DNA from: Vondammii sp040505895
Lineage (GTDB): Bacteria; Pseudomonadota; Gammaproteobacteria; Chromatiales; Chromatiaceae
Assembly (NCBI GenBank): GCA_040505895.1
Contig: JBEVXU010000012.1
Span: forward strand, 322,507-386,506
Direction: 5' to 3'
DNA length: 64,000 nt
Part shown: positions 25,759 through 33,106 of the stretch, piece by piece
How the letters are laid out: the number at the start of each line of letters is the position of its first letter
Numbering within the stretch: position 1 is the first letter of the stretch
Made by a program: the position numbers and the translations under genes
Notes under the pieces: generated by a model
What the model was told of the DNA's origin: nothing
Databases searched by the model: none
The model's input: the letters and a program-made list of their open reading frames with translations, nothing else

Positions 25759-26974
25759 AAGCTGCGACAGCTTTATTGGAGTTGACACCGAGGACTTCAG
25801 CCAAATTCGAGCGTGACAACTCTCCCTGAAGGTCACCCGCTTCATTGACTACCGGTAGTGGATATTTGTTCTCGAGAGTATCGGGTATGACTGACTCTAT
25901 AAGAGAATCGGGGGAGATAGACGGCAACTCCTCGATCAATTCATCATGCAGCACCTCTGTGGCACTCTGCTTGGCAGCCTGCTCCAGCGATTCTTGCAAA
26001 ACCACACCTTGGTAACCCTCTTCATTTACGTAGTATCCATAAGCACCTGAGAATGTCTTCATCTGCTCAAGGGCTTCGCCAATCGTCCTGGCGGTTATAC
26101 GATACTTAGGCGGTTGCATCACCGTCTCCACGGTCAATGCCCTGGCTCGGTTTACATCCTTAACGAAGGCTTCAACATAGTCCGTTGCCGGGTGCAGCAG
26201 AATATCAACCGGCGTACCCTCCTGGACCAGCTCGCCATCCTTGAGGATAGCGATACGATCCCCAAGGCGAAGCGCCTCATCCAGGTCGTGCGTAATGAAG
26301 ATGATCGTTTTGTGCAAACGTTCCTGCAGTTCGATAAGTTGGTCCTGCATCTCACTACGTATCAGCGGATCAAGCGCAGAGAAGGCTTCATCCATCAGCA
26401 GTATCTCGGCATCGGTGCAGAGGGCGCGGGCCAATCCAACACGCTGTTGCTGGCCACCGGAGAGCTGCGAGGGATACTGATCTCCGTAACCTGCAAGGCC
26501 GACCGCATCCAACCACTCCCCGCCCTTTTCCAGGCGGATCGACTTATCGACCCCCTGAATAGCCAGGCCGTAGCTGACGTTTTCAAGTACCGTCTTATGC
26601 GGCATAAGCCCAAAGCGCTGAAACACCATCGACATCTTGTGCCGACGAAACTGCTCCAACTCCTTGGTAGAGAGCTCCATGACATCCGTGCCCTCGATAA
26701 AGATGTGCCCTTCGGTTGGCTCAATCAGACGATTGAAGTGGCGAATCAAGGTCGACTTCCCCGAACCGGAAAGCCCCATGATGACGTAAATTTCACCCCG
26801 CTTGATATCCAGATTGATATCCTTGAGGCCGACGGTATGTCGCGTCTCGGCCAGGATGTCATCCTTCGACCTACCTTCACGGACCAAGGGCATTACATCG
26901 ACAGGGTTGTCGCCAAAAACTTTGTAGAGGCCCTCTACCCTGATCAGAGGCTCTTGGTTATCGGCATTAGACAT
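25757..26974 (-). CDS. proV: Glycine betaine/proline-type ABC transporter ATPase ProV
   Basis: ATPase of an osmoprotectant importer, 405 residues from ATG 26974 (MSNADNQEPLIRVEGLYKVF), which overlaps the proW stop by eight bases. Walker A GLSGSGKST, signature QLSGGQQQRVGLARAL, Walker B ILLMDEAFSALDP, and a two-CBS C-terminal tail from about residue 280 (VNRARALTVETVMQPPKYRI onward), which in OpuA senses ionic strength. The extra segment DVMPLVREGRSKDDILAETR before the first strand is typical of ProV. The stop codon lies in a repeat element, so the last residues (NSNKAVAA) may have been altered by its insertion. Confidence 0.93.
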   Translation of the reverse strand: MSNADNQEPLIRVEGLYKVFGDNPVDVMPLVREGRSKDDILAETRHTVGLKDINLDIKRGEIYVIMGLSGSGKSTLIRHFNRLIEPTEGHIFIEGTDVMELSTKELEQFRRHKMSMVFQRFGLMPHKTVLENVSYGLAIQGVDKSIRLEKGGEWLDAVGLAGYGDQYPSQLSGGQQQRVGLARALCTDAEILLMDEAFSALDPLIRSEMQDQLIELQERLHKTIIFITHDLDEALRLGDRIAILKDGELVQEGTPVDILLHPATDYVEAFVKDVNRARALTVETVMQPPKYRITARTIGEALEQMKTFSGAYGYYVNEEGYQGVVLQESLEQAAKQSATEVLHDELIEELPSISPDSLIESVIPDTLENKYPLPVVNEAGDLQGELSRSNLAEVLGVNSNKAVAA

Positions 26975-27866
26975 TGCCTGACCCTCCCATATGTTTCTGG
27001 GTGCGCTTGGCGTAAGCCTGGGATACCCGATCAAAAATAATGGCCAGCGCCACGATGGCCAGCCCGTTGAACAGCCCCATGGTGAAATACTGGTTGGTAA
27101 TGGATTTGAGCACCGGCTGCCCCAGCCCCTTCACCCCGATCATTGAGGCAATAACTACCATCGCCAGCGCCATCATGATGGTTTGATTTATCCCCGCCAT
27201 GATAGTGGGCATGGCCAAGGGCAACTGAACGCCGAACAGCCGTTGCCACGTACTTGCACCATAAGCAGTTGCTGCCTCAAGCACCTCCTTGTCAACCAGC
27301 CGGATGCCCAGATTGGTCAGCCGGATCACAGGAGGGATGGCATAGATAACCACCGCGATAACACCGGGAATCTTGCCTATACCCAGCAGCATCACCACTG
27401 GGATCAGATAGACGAATGCCGGCATGGTCTGCATCACATCGAGCAGTGGTGTAATCACCGCCCGGGCACGGTCTGATCGGGCCATGATGATACCCACCGG
27501 CACCCCGACAGCGATCGACAGGAGCGTGGAGACCGTGATGATACTCATGGTCCTCATGGTGTTATCCCACATGCCGAAATAGCCGATAAGCAGGAAGGCA
27601 ACCACTACGCTCAGGCTCAATTTCCAGGAACGACTGGCCACATAGACAAGCGCGGTCACCCCCAGTATCACCGCCCACCAGGGCGATGCCAGAAGCAGTT
27701 TTTCAAACCATACTAGAAAACTGAGCAGCGGATCAAAAAATGACTCAATCAAGTCGCCATAACTGCGAGAGAACTCTCTGTAGGCGGAGTCGAGGTACTT
27801 ACGGATCGCCACAAGGTCCCCCCGATCCATCTGGGGGAATTCCATAAGCCAGGATGCGTCAGACAC
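26967..27866 (-). CDS. proW: Glycine betaine/proline-type ABC transporter permease ProW
   Basis: Membrane subunit of the importer, 299 residues. A cytoplasmic or periplasmic N-terminal segment (MSDASWLMEFPQMDRGD) precedes about six helices beginning PWWAVILGVTALVYVASRSW. The permease signature is LEAATAYGASTWQRLFGVQL and PLAMPTIMAGINQTIMMALA. It overlaps proV and is 76 bases after proX with a strong hairpin in between. Start ATG 27866. Confidence 0.92.
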   Translation of the reverse strand: MSDASWLMEFPQMDRGDLVAIRKYLDSAYREFSRSYGDLIESFFDPLLSFLVWFEKLLLASPWWAVILGVTALVYVASRSWKLSLSVVVAFLLIGYFGMWDNTMRTMSIITVSTLLSIAVGVPVGIIMARSDRARAVITPLLDVMQTMPAFVYLIPVVMLLGIGKIPGVIAVVIYAIPPVIRLTNLGIRLVDKEVLEAATAYGASTWQRLFGVQLPLAMPTIMAGINQTIMMALAMVVIASMIGVKGLGQPVLKSITNQYFTMGLFNGLAIVALAIIFDRVSQAYAKRTQKHMGGSGNV

Positions 27867-27901
27867 ATAAACCTCGTGAACTTCAAATACGATAGGGAGC
27901 G

Positions 27902-27930
27902 AAAAAACCCCGGTAAGAACTTACCGGGGT
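27902..27930 (-). terminator. Strong hairpin with U-run between proX and proW
   Basis: On the minus strand ACCCCGGTAAG (27930-27920) pairs perfectly with CTTACCGGGGT (27917-27907), followed by a T-run at 27907-27902. It has all marks of an intrinsic terminator but lies inside the proXWV operon, so partial termination or protection of the proX message is likely. Confidence 0.85.
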
Positions 27931-27942
27931 CAGGGCGGGTGG

Positions 27943-28950
27943 TTACATGTTGGCCAGGGCCTTTTTAACCTTGGCGGCTGTCTGCGTAGACACCCAGAGC
28001 GTCCACGTCGCCTCATAGTTTTTCAGAAAGTGTTCCATGACCACCTCACCATCAGCCTGATTATCCTCCATCCAGGCCAACAGCTGGTTCATCTGATTGT
28101 TGCTGAACGCGCGCTTGGTCAGGTACTCATAGGCTTGAGGGGCTCTGAAGGCGAAACCCTCTGTCGTCACGGTATGTACTGGTGAAGGTGGGTACATGGT
28201 CACCTCAGGAGACTCACAGTCGTCCTTGGAGGTACAGTTCAAATAATGATCCGCCTTTACGCCCGAGCCAAAATCAACTTTGACCATTTTATACTTGCCG
28301 AGTACGGCGGTAGGTGCCCAGTAGTAGCCGAACCACGGCTCCTGACGCTCATAGGCCTTGGCGATGGAACCGGAGAGACCGGCACCTGAACCGGGATCGA
28401 TCAGGTCAAAACCTGCACTCTCAAGCTTAAGCGCCTTGAACAAGTTGCCGGAAGTGATCTGACAGTTCCAACCGGCAGGACAACCGTAGAAGGCTGCACT
28501 ATCTGGATCTTCAGGGTGCTTGAACATCTTGGCATTGGCGACAACGCCCTGAATGGTGGCCATGCTGGGGTCCTTATCCACCAGGTATTTTGGAACCCAA
28601 AAACCCTCTTCACCCCCATCACCAAGGGACTTGCCGGCGATGCGCAGCCGCTTTTCGGCAACACCCTTTTCCAGAGCATCCTTCATAGAGTTACTCCACA
28701 ACTCTGGAGCAATATCCGGCTCGCCTTTTTCAGTCATGGAGGTACCGGTAGGCATGGTGTCACCAGGCACCAACTCTGCTTCGCAGCCATAACCGTTCTC
28801 GATAATGAATCGGTCTACATTGGCAATCAGGGTTGCCGAGTTCCAGTTCATGTCTGCGATAGTGACTTTCCCACACTGCTGATCGGAAAAAGCGGTGGTA
28901 CTGGTTACCAACAGTGTCAGTGCACCGGCAGCGAGAGTGGTTTTGCGCAT
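27943..28950 (-). CDS. proX: Glycine betaine/proline-type binding protein ProX
   Basis: Periplasmic receptor of the osmoprotectant importer, 335 residues from ATG 28950 (MRKTTLAAGALTLLVTSTTA), chosen for the GGAG seven bases before it. After the signal peptide comes CGKVTIADMNWNSATLIANV, a typical OpuAC start with a tryptophan near the ligand pocket; later GFWVPKYLVDKDP, EPWFGYYWAPTAVLGKY and NNQMNQLLAWMEDNQADGEV. Several paired cysteines are present. Being first in the operon, ahead of a terminator-like hairpin, it is likely made in excess over ProWV. Ligand could be betaine, proline betaine or choline. Confidence 0.91.
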   Translation of the reverse strand: MRKTTLAAGALTLLVTSTTAFSDQQCGKVTIADMNWNSATLIANVDRFIIENGYGCEAELVPGDTMPTGTSMTEKGEPDIAPELWSNSMKDALEKGVAEKRLRIAGKSLGDGGEEGFWVPKYLVDKDPSMATIQGVVANAKMFKHPEDPDSAAFYGCPAGWNCQITSGNLFKALKLESAGFDLIDPGSGAGLSGSIAKAYERQEPWFGYYWAPTAVLGKYKMVKVDFGSGVKADHYLNCTSKDDCESPEVTMYPPSPVHTVTTEGFAFRAPQAYEYLTKRAFSNNQMNQLLAWMEDNQADGEVVMEHFLKNYEATWTLWVSTQTAAKVKKALANM

Positions 28951-29076
28951 GCATAGCTCCATAGGCTTAATAGGCCCGAGTTGAAAAAATTTAAAAAAAT
29001 CACCTATACACACTACAGCCCTGATACCTGGATATCAAACGCATCACTCCTAACGCCACGCTAGTTTGATTGACGC

Positions 29077-29118
29077 GAAATTAGGGCCAGAGTAAAATTT
29101 TACTCTGGCCCTAATTTC
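29077..29118. repeat. Perfect 42-base palindrome, left copy
   Basis: Arms GAAATTAGGGCCAGAGTAAAA and TTTTACTCTGGCCCTAATTTC are exact complements. The right copy lies at 29993-30034. Together they flank the GDT1-family gene. It may also stop transcripts from either side, and a CTAATTTC extra arm follows. Confidence 0.85.
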
Positions 29119-29342
29119 TCTAATTTCTTGTTCCTTCTTGTCCAGGTTTAAATGCCCGGCCCCCTCCGTGGAATCCCAATGCCTCACCTCACGTTCCAAG
29201 TTATCCGCTGGAAATCGGCATCTCAAACCTTGTTCACACTTCACTTTCCGCACGGGCCTTTCTGGCCGTCGCGCAGTATCTCCTCCTTGTTGGCATATAC
29301 GACTGACATTTGCTTTTCCTATGACTTCCAAGGGGAACAGAT

Positions 29343-29936
29343 ATGACCGAGCCCGTATCATTATTTGGGTGGATTACAGCCACCACTACGCCGTTCGGGC
29401 TGGTTTTCCTGGCGGAAATGGGTGATAAGAGCCAGCTCGTCTGTATGACCTTGGCAGCCCGCCACCGACACTGGCCGGTGCTGGCCGGGTCTATGGCCGG
29501 CTTTCTGGTGCTCAACACCCTAGCCGTGGTGTTTGGTGCTGGGCTCTCGCATTGGGTGCCAGAACAGATTCTGGCGGGTGCCGTCGCGATCCTCTTCGCT
29601 GTCTTCGGCATCCTATCGCTGAGAGCCGAGGCGGAAGACGAGGATGAAGAGGTTACGGAACGGAGTGGCCACGGCATCTTCATCACCGCCTTCCTGATGA
29701 TCGTCCTCGCGGAAATGGGCGACAAAACCCAGATTGCCGTTGCCGGCATGGCCAGCGCCTTACCTGTGATCCCGGTCTGGATTGGAGCCACGCTTGCTCT
29801 ATTTGCCACATCAGCCTTGGGCGTGGTGGCAGGGCGAAAACTTCTAAAGCGCATTCCTCTTCACCGTCTTCACCAGATCAGCGGTGTTTTTTTCCTGATC
29901 CTCGCTGCGTTTGCAATGACCAAGGTCTTTTCATAA
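29343..29936 (+). CDS. GDT1/TMEM165-family (UPF0016) cation exporter
   Basis: A 197-residue membrane protein of the GDT1 family, whose bacterial members export Mn2+. It has the two family signatures in inverted halves, FLAEMGDKSQLVCMTLAAR, abridged as AEMGDKSQ (about residue 25) and VLAEMGDKTQIAVAGMA, abridged as AEMGDKTQ (about residue 120), and six predicted helices. An acidic linker AEAEDEDEEVTE joins the halves. ATG 29343 follows AAGGGGA. It is bounded by two near-identical 42-base palindromes, as if the gene were a cassette. I looked for a yybP-ykoY (Mn) riboswitch in the 220 bases upstream and did not see one. Confidence 0.88.
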   Translation: MTEPVSLFGWITATTTPFGLVFLAEMGDKSQLVCMTLAARHRHWPVLAGSMAGFLVLNTLAVVFGAGLSHWVPEQILAGAVAILFAVFGILSLRAEAEDEDEEVTERSGHGIFITAFLMIVLAEMGDKTQIAVAGMASALPVIPVWIGATLALFATSALGVVAGRKLLKRIPLHRLHQISGVFFLILAAFAMTKVFS

Positions 29937-29992
29937 TGAACATGGTGGGCCGGGCATGGTGGCATCTCCCGGTTTCGAGAAATTAGAAGTAA

Positions 29993-30034
29993 GAAATTAG
30001 GGTCAGAGTAAAATTTTACTCTGACCCTAATTTC
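29993..30034. repeat. Perfect 42-base palindrome, right copy
   Basis: Arms GAAATTAGGGTCAGAGTAAAA and TTTTACTCTGACCCTAATTTC are exact complements. Compared with 29077-29118 there is one change in each arm (C/G replaced by T/A), so the pairing is preserved. Additional GAGAAATTAG and CTAATTTCT arms lie just outside. Confidence 0.85.
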
Positions 30035-30173
30035 TCTAATTTCTAAATGGCTCTTGTGTGTCGATTGCGGCCATTAATACCAAATGCCATAGGGTCTGGT
30101 TTGGTCGCAAAGCGGAAGTAGAATTAACAGCAAGCCAATAACTCAAACGGGGCGATTCCGGTATTTCATACCA

Positions 30174-31286
30174 CTACCCATCTACTCTTCTTAGGGTAAT
30201 GTGTAGAATTTCCGCTGGACGCCATAGCCGCATGCGCGGTCCCCAGGTACCGGTGCCCCGGGAAACGATCAGACTCATGCCATCTATTTCGTGCCCTCCT
30301 TCATACAATGGAAAGAGTTGCCCCACCAGATAGCCGAAGGGCCAGATCTGCCCACCGTGGGTATGCCCCGACAGCATTAGATCCACCCCTGCCTCGGCGG
30401 CGGCATCGTAATGGCGGGGTGCATGGGAGATCAGGATGACCGTACCTTCCGGCCGGCCGTCGAGCGCCCGCGGGATGGAGTCGCCGTCCTTGTCCTCGAT
30501 GCGGCTGAACGTCGGGTTCTCCACACCTGCCAGAACCAAGCCAGGGCGTGGCTCAGCCCAGCGGTTGCGCAATACACGGAAACCCGCTTCCTCCATAAAT
30601 CCGGCGGTGATCTCAGGCTCGCCGTGGAACTCGTGATTGCCCAGAATTGCCCACACTCCCAGCGGCGCGGATAATCGGCGCAGGGCCGGCAGCAGATCCC
30701 GGCTTGGTGCACCATGCCCCTCGAAGATATCCCCCAGCAGCAATACCATGTCTGGGCGCAGGGCCAGAGTCTGTTCGATGCGCCCTTCAAGCCATTCCCG
30801 ATCCAGCAGAGAACCCAAGTGCATATCTGACAGAACCGCAAGTGTACTACCCTCCATCTGAGGAGAAAGGTCTGGGATATGCACCTCGTAATCCTGTATC
30901 ACCGGCGGACGCAGCCCTTGGATCAATGCCAGAGCAGAAAGCGCTCCACCAGCCAGTAGCGCCAGCCCCCGTAGCATTGGCACCCGATGGGGCATGAGCA
31001 GGCCAAAACCCGTGATAATTTCAATGGCAAGCAGCGAGACTGTGGTCAGTAATAGTATGCCCAGCCAGGTCATGGCCAACAGCTCTGCCGCAATGGCAAA
31101 ATCCCCCGTGTTCCCGTGACCATACATGCGACCAACAACAAAGCCTGCCCATAGCAGGCTGCCGATGCCGATAAATGAGCTCCGTGAGATACGGTTTTTT
31201 AGATAGGGCAAGGACCATATACGCCAGAAAACGTATAGGTGCATTACGCTGACAATGAAAATTGGGATTGTGCCAAACACCATCAA
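30174..31286 (-). CDS. Membrane-anchored calcineurin-like phosphoesterase
   Basis: 370 residues: four hydrophobic helices in the first 130 residues (for example TIPIFIVSVMHLYVFWRIW and ITGFGLLMPHRVPMLRGLAL), then a YkuE/YaeI-type metallophosphoesterase domain. Metal-binding motifs in order are LSDMHLG, GDIFEGHG, GNHEFHG, SHAP and SGHTHGGQIWPF. In homologues this domain cleaves phosphate from lipid-type substrates such as UDP-diacylglucosamine or acts on other phosphoesters; the substrate here is not known. It stands alone and its downstream side faces the palindrome at 29993. Confidence 0.88.
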   Translation of the reverse strand: MMVFGTIPIFIVSVMHLYVFWRIWSLPYLKNRISRSSFIGIGSLLWAGFVVGRMYGHGNTGDFAIAAELLAMTWLGILLLTTVSLLAIEIITGFGLLMPHRVPMLRGLALLAGGALSALALIQGLRPPVIQDYEVHIPDLSPQMEGSTLAVLSDMHLGSLLDREWLEGRIEQTLALRPDMVLLLGDIFEGHGAPSRDLLPALRRLSAPLGVWAILGNHEFHGEPEITAGFMEEAGFRVLRNRWAEPRPGLVLAGVENPTFSRIEDKDGDSIPRALDGRPEGTVILISHAPRHYDAAAEAGVDLMLSGHTHGGQIWPFGYLVGQLFPLYEGGHEIDGMSLIVSRGTGTWGPRMRLWRPAEILHITLRRVDG

Positions 31287-31607
31287 TCTCGCTTACGAAT
31301 TTACCTGTATAGGTAAAGATAGCTTATCGCCCTGTCGTGCAGTAAGTTGGTGATATGAAGGGCAAAAGTAGCCCCATTTTTTCCCTACGCTGGGTGGTGA
31401 GAGTCAGCACCCGCTCTTGAGCGGGCCTTGGTCAGGGAACGTCTATAGGCAGAAACCGGCCATGAAAAGAGTACTGACTCCTTATTCTTGGAACGCGTAC
31501 TTTCAAGCAGTTTCACGATAGTAGAAAAGCTAAACGGCTGCCAATGCCTGATGGACTTTTTAAAAAAAGCATCTACTCTTATATACACACTTATTAAGGG
31601 GGAATAT

Positions 31608-31841
31608 ATGCGTAATCATCTAGGTCTTTTAGGTTTTCTTTTTGCCTTCTCTCTGTTGACCGGTTGTGCCACAACACCAAATTCAGAACCCGGTTCGCTT
31701 TGCTGCGAGACTGCGAGTGGGTGTAGCGCGGGTAAAGTTGGCAATGTAGATAGCGCGGCAAAGGAGTGTCTGAGTAAGGGTGGCGCTTCTTATACCGATT
31801 CTGCGATGTCTTGTGTTAAAAATGTTTGCGGATACAAATAA
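31608..31841 (+). CDS. Small cysteine-rich lipoprotein
   Basis: 77 residues from ATG 31608 with AAGGGGG just before. Signal sequence MRNHLGLLGFLFAFSLLTGC has a good lipobox (LLTGC) with the lipidated cysteine near residue 20. The mature part is about 58 residues with six further cysteines (SLCCETASGCSAG, AKECLSKGG, MSCVKNVCGYK), so up to three disulfides. I recognise no family. No clear partner gene; the next genes on the plus strand begin after 33100. Expression and envelope location are inferred. Confidence 0.75.
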   Translation: MRNHLGLLGFLFAFSLLTGCATTPNSEPGSLCCETASGCSAGKVGNVDSAAKECLSKGGASYTDSAMSCVKNVCGYK

Positions 31842-31927
31842 GGTACGATTGCGCAACACAGTTAATTCACGGAATGTCTGAATAGGTCTATCCTGGGCTT
31901 ATTCAGACTATCGAGCCCCCTACTCGG

Positions 31928-32209
31928 CTAATCTTCTTCATCGTGAAGTTTTCCAGCCGTATACTCCAGGCATTGATCAATTTCGCCTTTATCCAGCTTT
32001 TTCCCCGGCTTGGATTTGAGGTGCAGCCGGACTCCCCCTTCGCTTTTATCGATAGTCAAAGAGTCCAGCTTTTTGTACTCCTCTGTGGGGCAGGAACATC
32101 GCCCCTCCCGGCACTCCGTAAAAGCTTCCAGTAACTTCTCTTTTTTATCTTTAGCATCATCAACTTAGATATCGAGACCATCACCGCTTTCAGAAACTTT
32201 ATATTTCAT
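31928..32209 (-). pseudogene. Nonsense-mutated small gene coupled to rsmI
   Basis: ATG at 32209-32207 overlaps the rsmI stop as ATGA, the usual sign of translational coupling. The frame reads MKYKVSESGDGLDI, then TAA at 32167-32165 (codon 15), then stays open for 78 more codons with protein-like content: VDDAKDKKEKLLEAFTECRE, GRCSCPTEEYKKLDSLTIDK, GGVRLHLKSKPGKKLDKGEI, and ends with HDEED. A CxC-type cysteine cluster is visible. The simplest view is a single E-to-stop change in a 93-residue cytoplasmic protein. No suitable in-frame restart follows the stop. I do not recognise the family. Confidence 0.65.
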
Positions 32210-33051
32210 TTTTCACGCCACTCCAGCGCCTGCTTGTAGAGCCGGTTTTTCTTCTCGCCGGTGATACGTGCGGTCAGTGCCGCTGCCTTTTTTGTCGGCA
32301 TCTCCTCCAGCAGCAGTTGCAATATACGACCGGCCTCGGGATCCAAACCATCCTCCGAGCCCACCTTGCCCGCCACCAGGATAACAAACTCGCCCTTGCG
32401 CTGATTGTTATCGGCGGCGACAAATTCACACAACGCCCCGAGGCTCTCCTGGCGAATGGTTTCGTGGAGTTTGGTCAGCTCCCGAGCCATAACCGCCACT
32501 CGTGACTCACCAAACACTTGCGCCATATCCACCAGAGTATCGGCCACACGATGGCTCGATTCATAGAAGACAAGGGTGGCTGATTCATCTTTGAGATGGG
32601 TGAACTGCTCCCGGCGGGCATGTGAGGTTCTTGCCGGAAAGCCTTCAAAAAAGAAACGATCCGTCGGCAGGCCGCCTGCGGAGAGGGCGGCCAAGGCGGC
32701 GCTGGCCCCTGGCAGCGGAGAGACCGGAATACCCAGACGATGACACTCTCGCACCAGTGGGAAACCGGGGTCACTGATCAGTGGGGTGCCGGCATCGGAA
32801 ATCAGGGCGACACTGTCTCCGGCCTGGAGCATCGCTGTCACCTTCTCCATCGCCTGGCGCTCGTTGTGCTCATGAAACGCCATCAGCGGGGTGGTAATCG
32901 CGTAGTGATTGAGCAACGGACGGCTGTGACGAGTGTCCTCGACGGCGATCAGTGTCACCGCCTTGAGCACCTCCACCGCACGCACGGTCATGTCGCCACG
33001 ATTGCCGATCGGCGTCGCCACCACATAAAGTACACCCTTTTCGATTGACAC
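32206..33051 (-). CDS. rsmI: 16S rRNA 2'-O-ribose methyltransferase RsmI
   Basis: RsmI methylates the ribose of C1402 in 16S rRNA using SAM. 281 residues from ATG 33051. Motifs: LYVVATPIGNRGDMTVRAVE, VEDTRHSRPLLNHY, FHEHNE, ALISDAGTPLISDPGFPLVR, PLPGASAALAALSAGGLPTD and FFFEGFPARTSHARREQF. Divergent from lpoA with 55 bases between, exactly as in E. coli, and coupled at its end to a small broken gene. Confidence 0.95.
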   Translation of the reverse strand: MSIEKGVLYVVATPIGNRGDMTVRAVEVLKAVTLIAVEDTRHSRPLLNHYAITTPLMAFHEHNERQAMEKVTAMLQAGDSVALISDAGTPLISDPGFPLVRECHRLGIPVSPLPGASAALAALSAGGLPTDRFFFEGFPARTSHARREQFTHLKDESATLVFYESSHRVADTLVDMAQVFGESRVAVMARELTKLHETIRQESLGALCEFVAADNNQRKGEFVILVAGKVGSEDGLDPEAGRILQLLLEEMPTKKAAALTARITGEKKNRLYKQALEWREK

Positions 33052-33106
33052 AGCCTACCCCAAAAATGATACTGGAAGGCTCAATCGTGCCTGTCTGAAA
33101 GCCACC

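Noticed and set aside
26114..27040. 308-codon plus-strand ORF over proV
   Set aside because: Antisense of proV; no protein-like motifs.
29119..29342. Manganese riboswitch upstream of the GDT1-family gene
   Set aside because: I could not find the conserved yybP-ykoY elements in this stretch.
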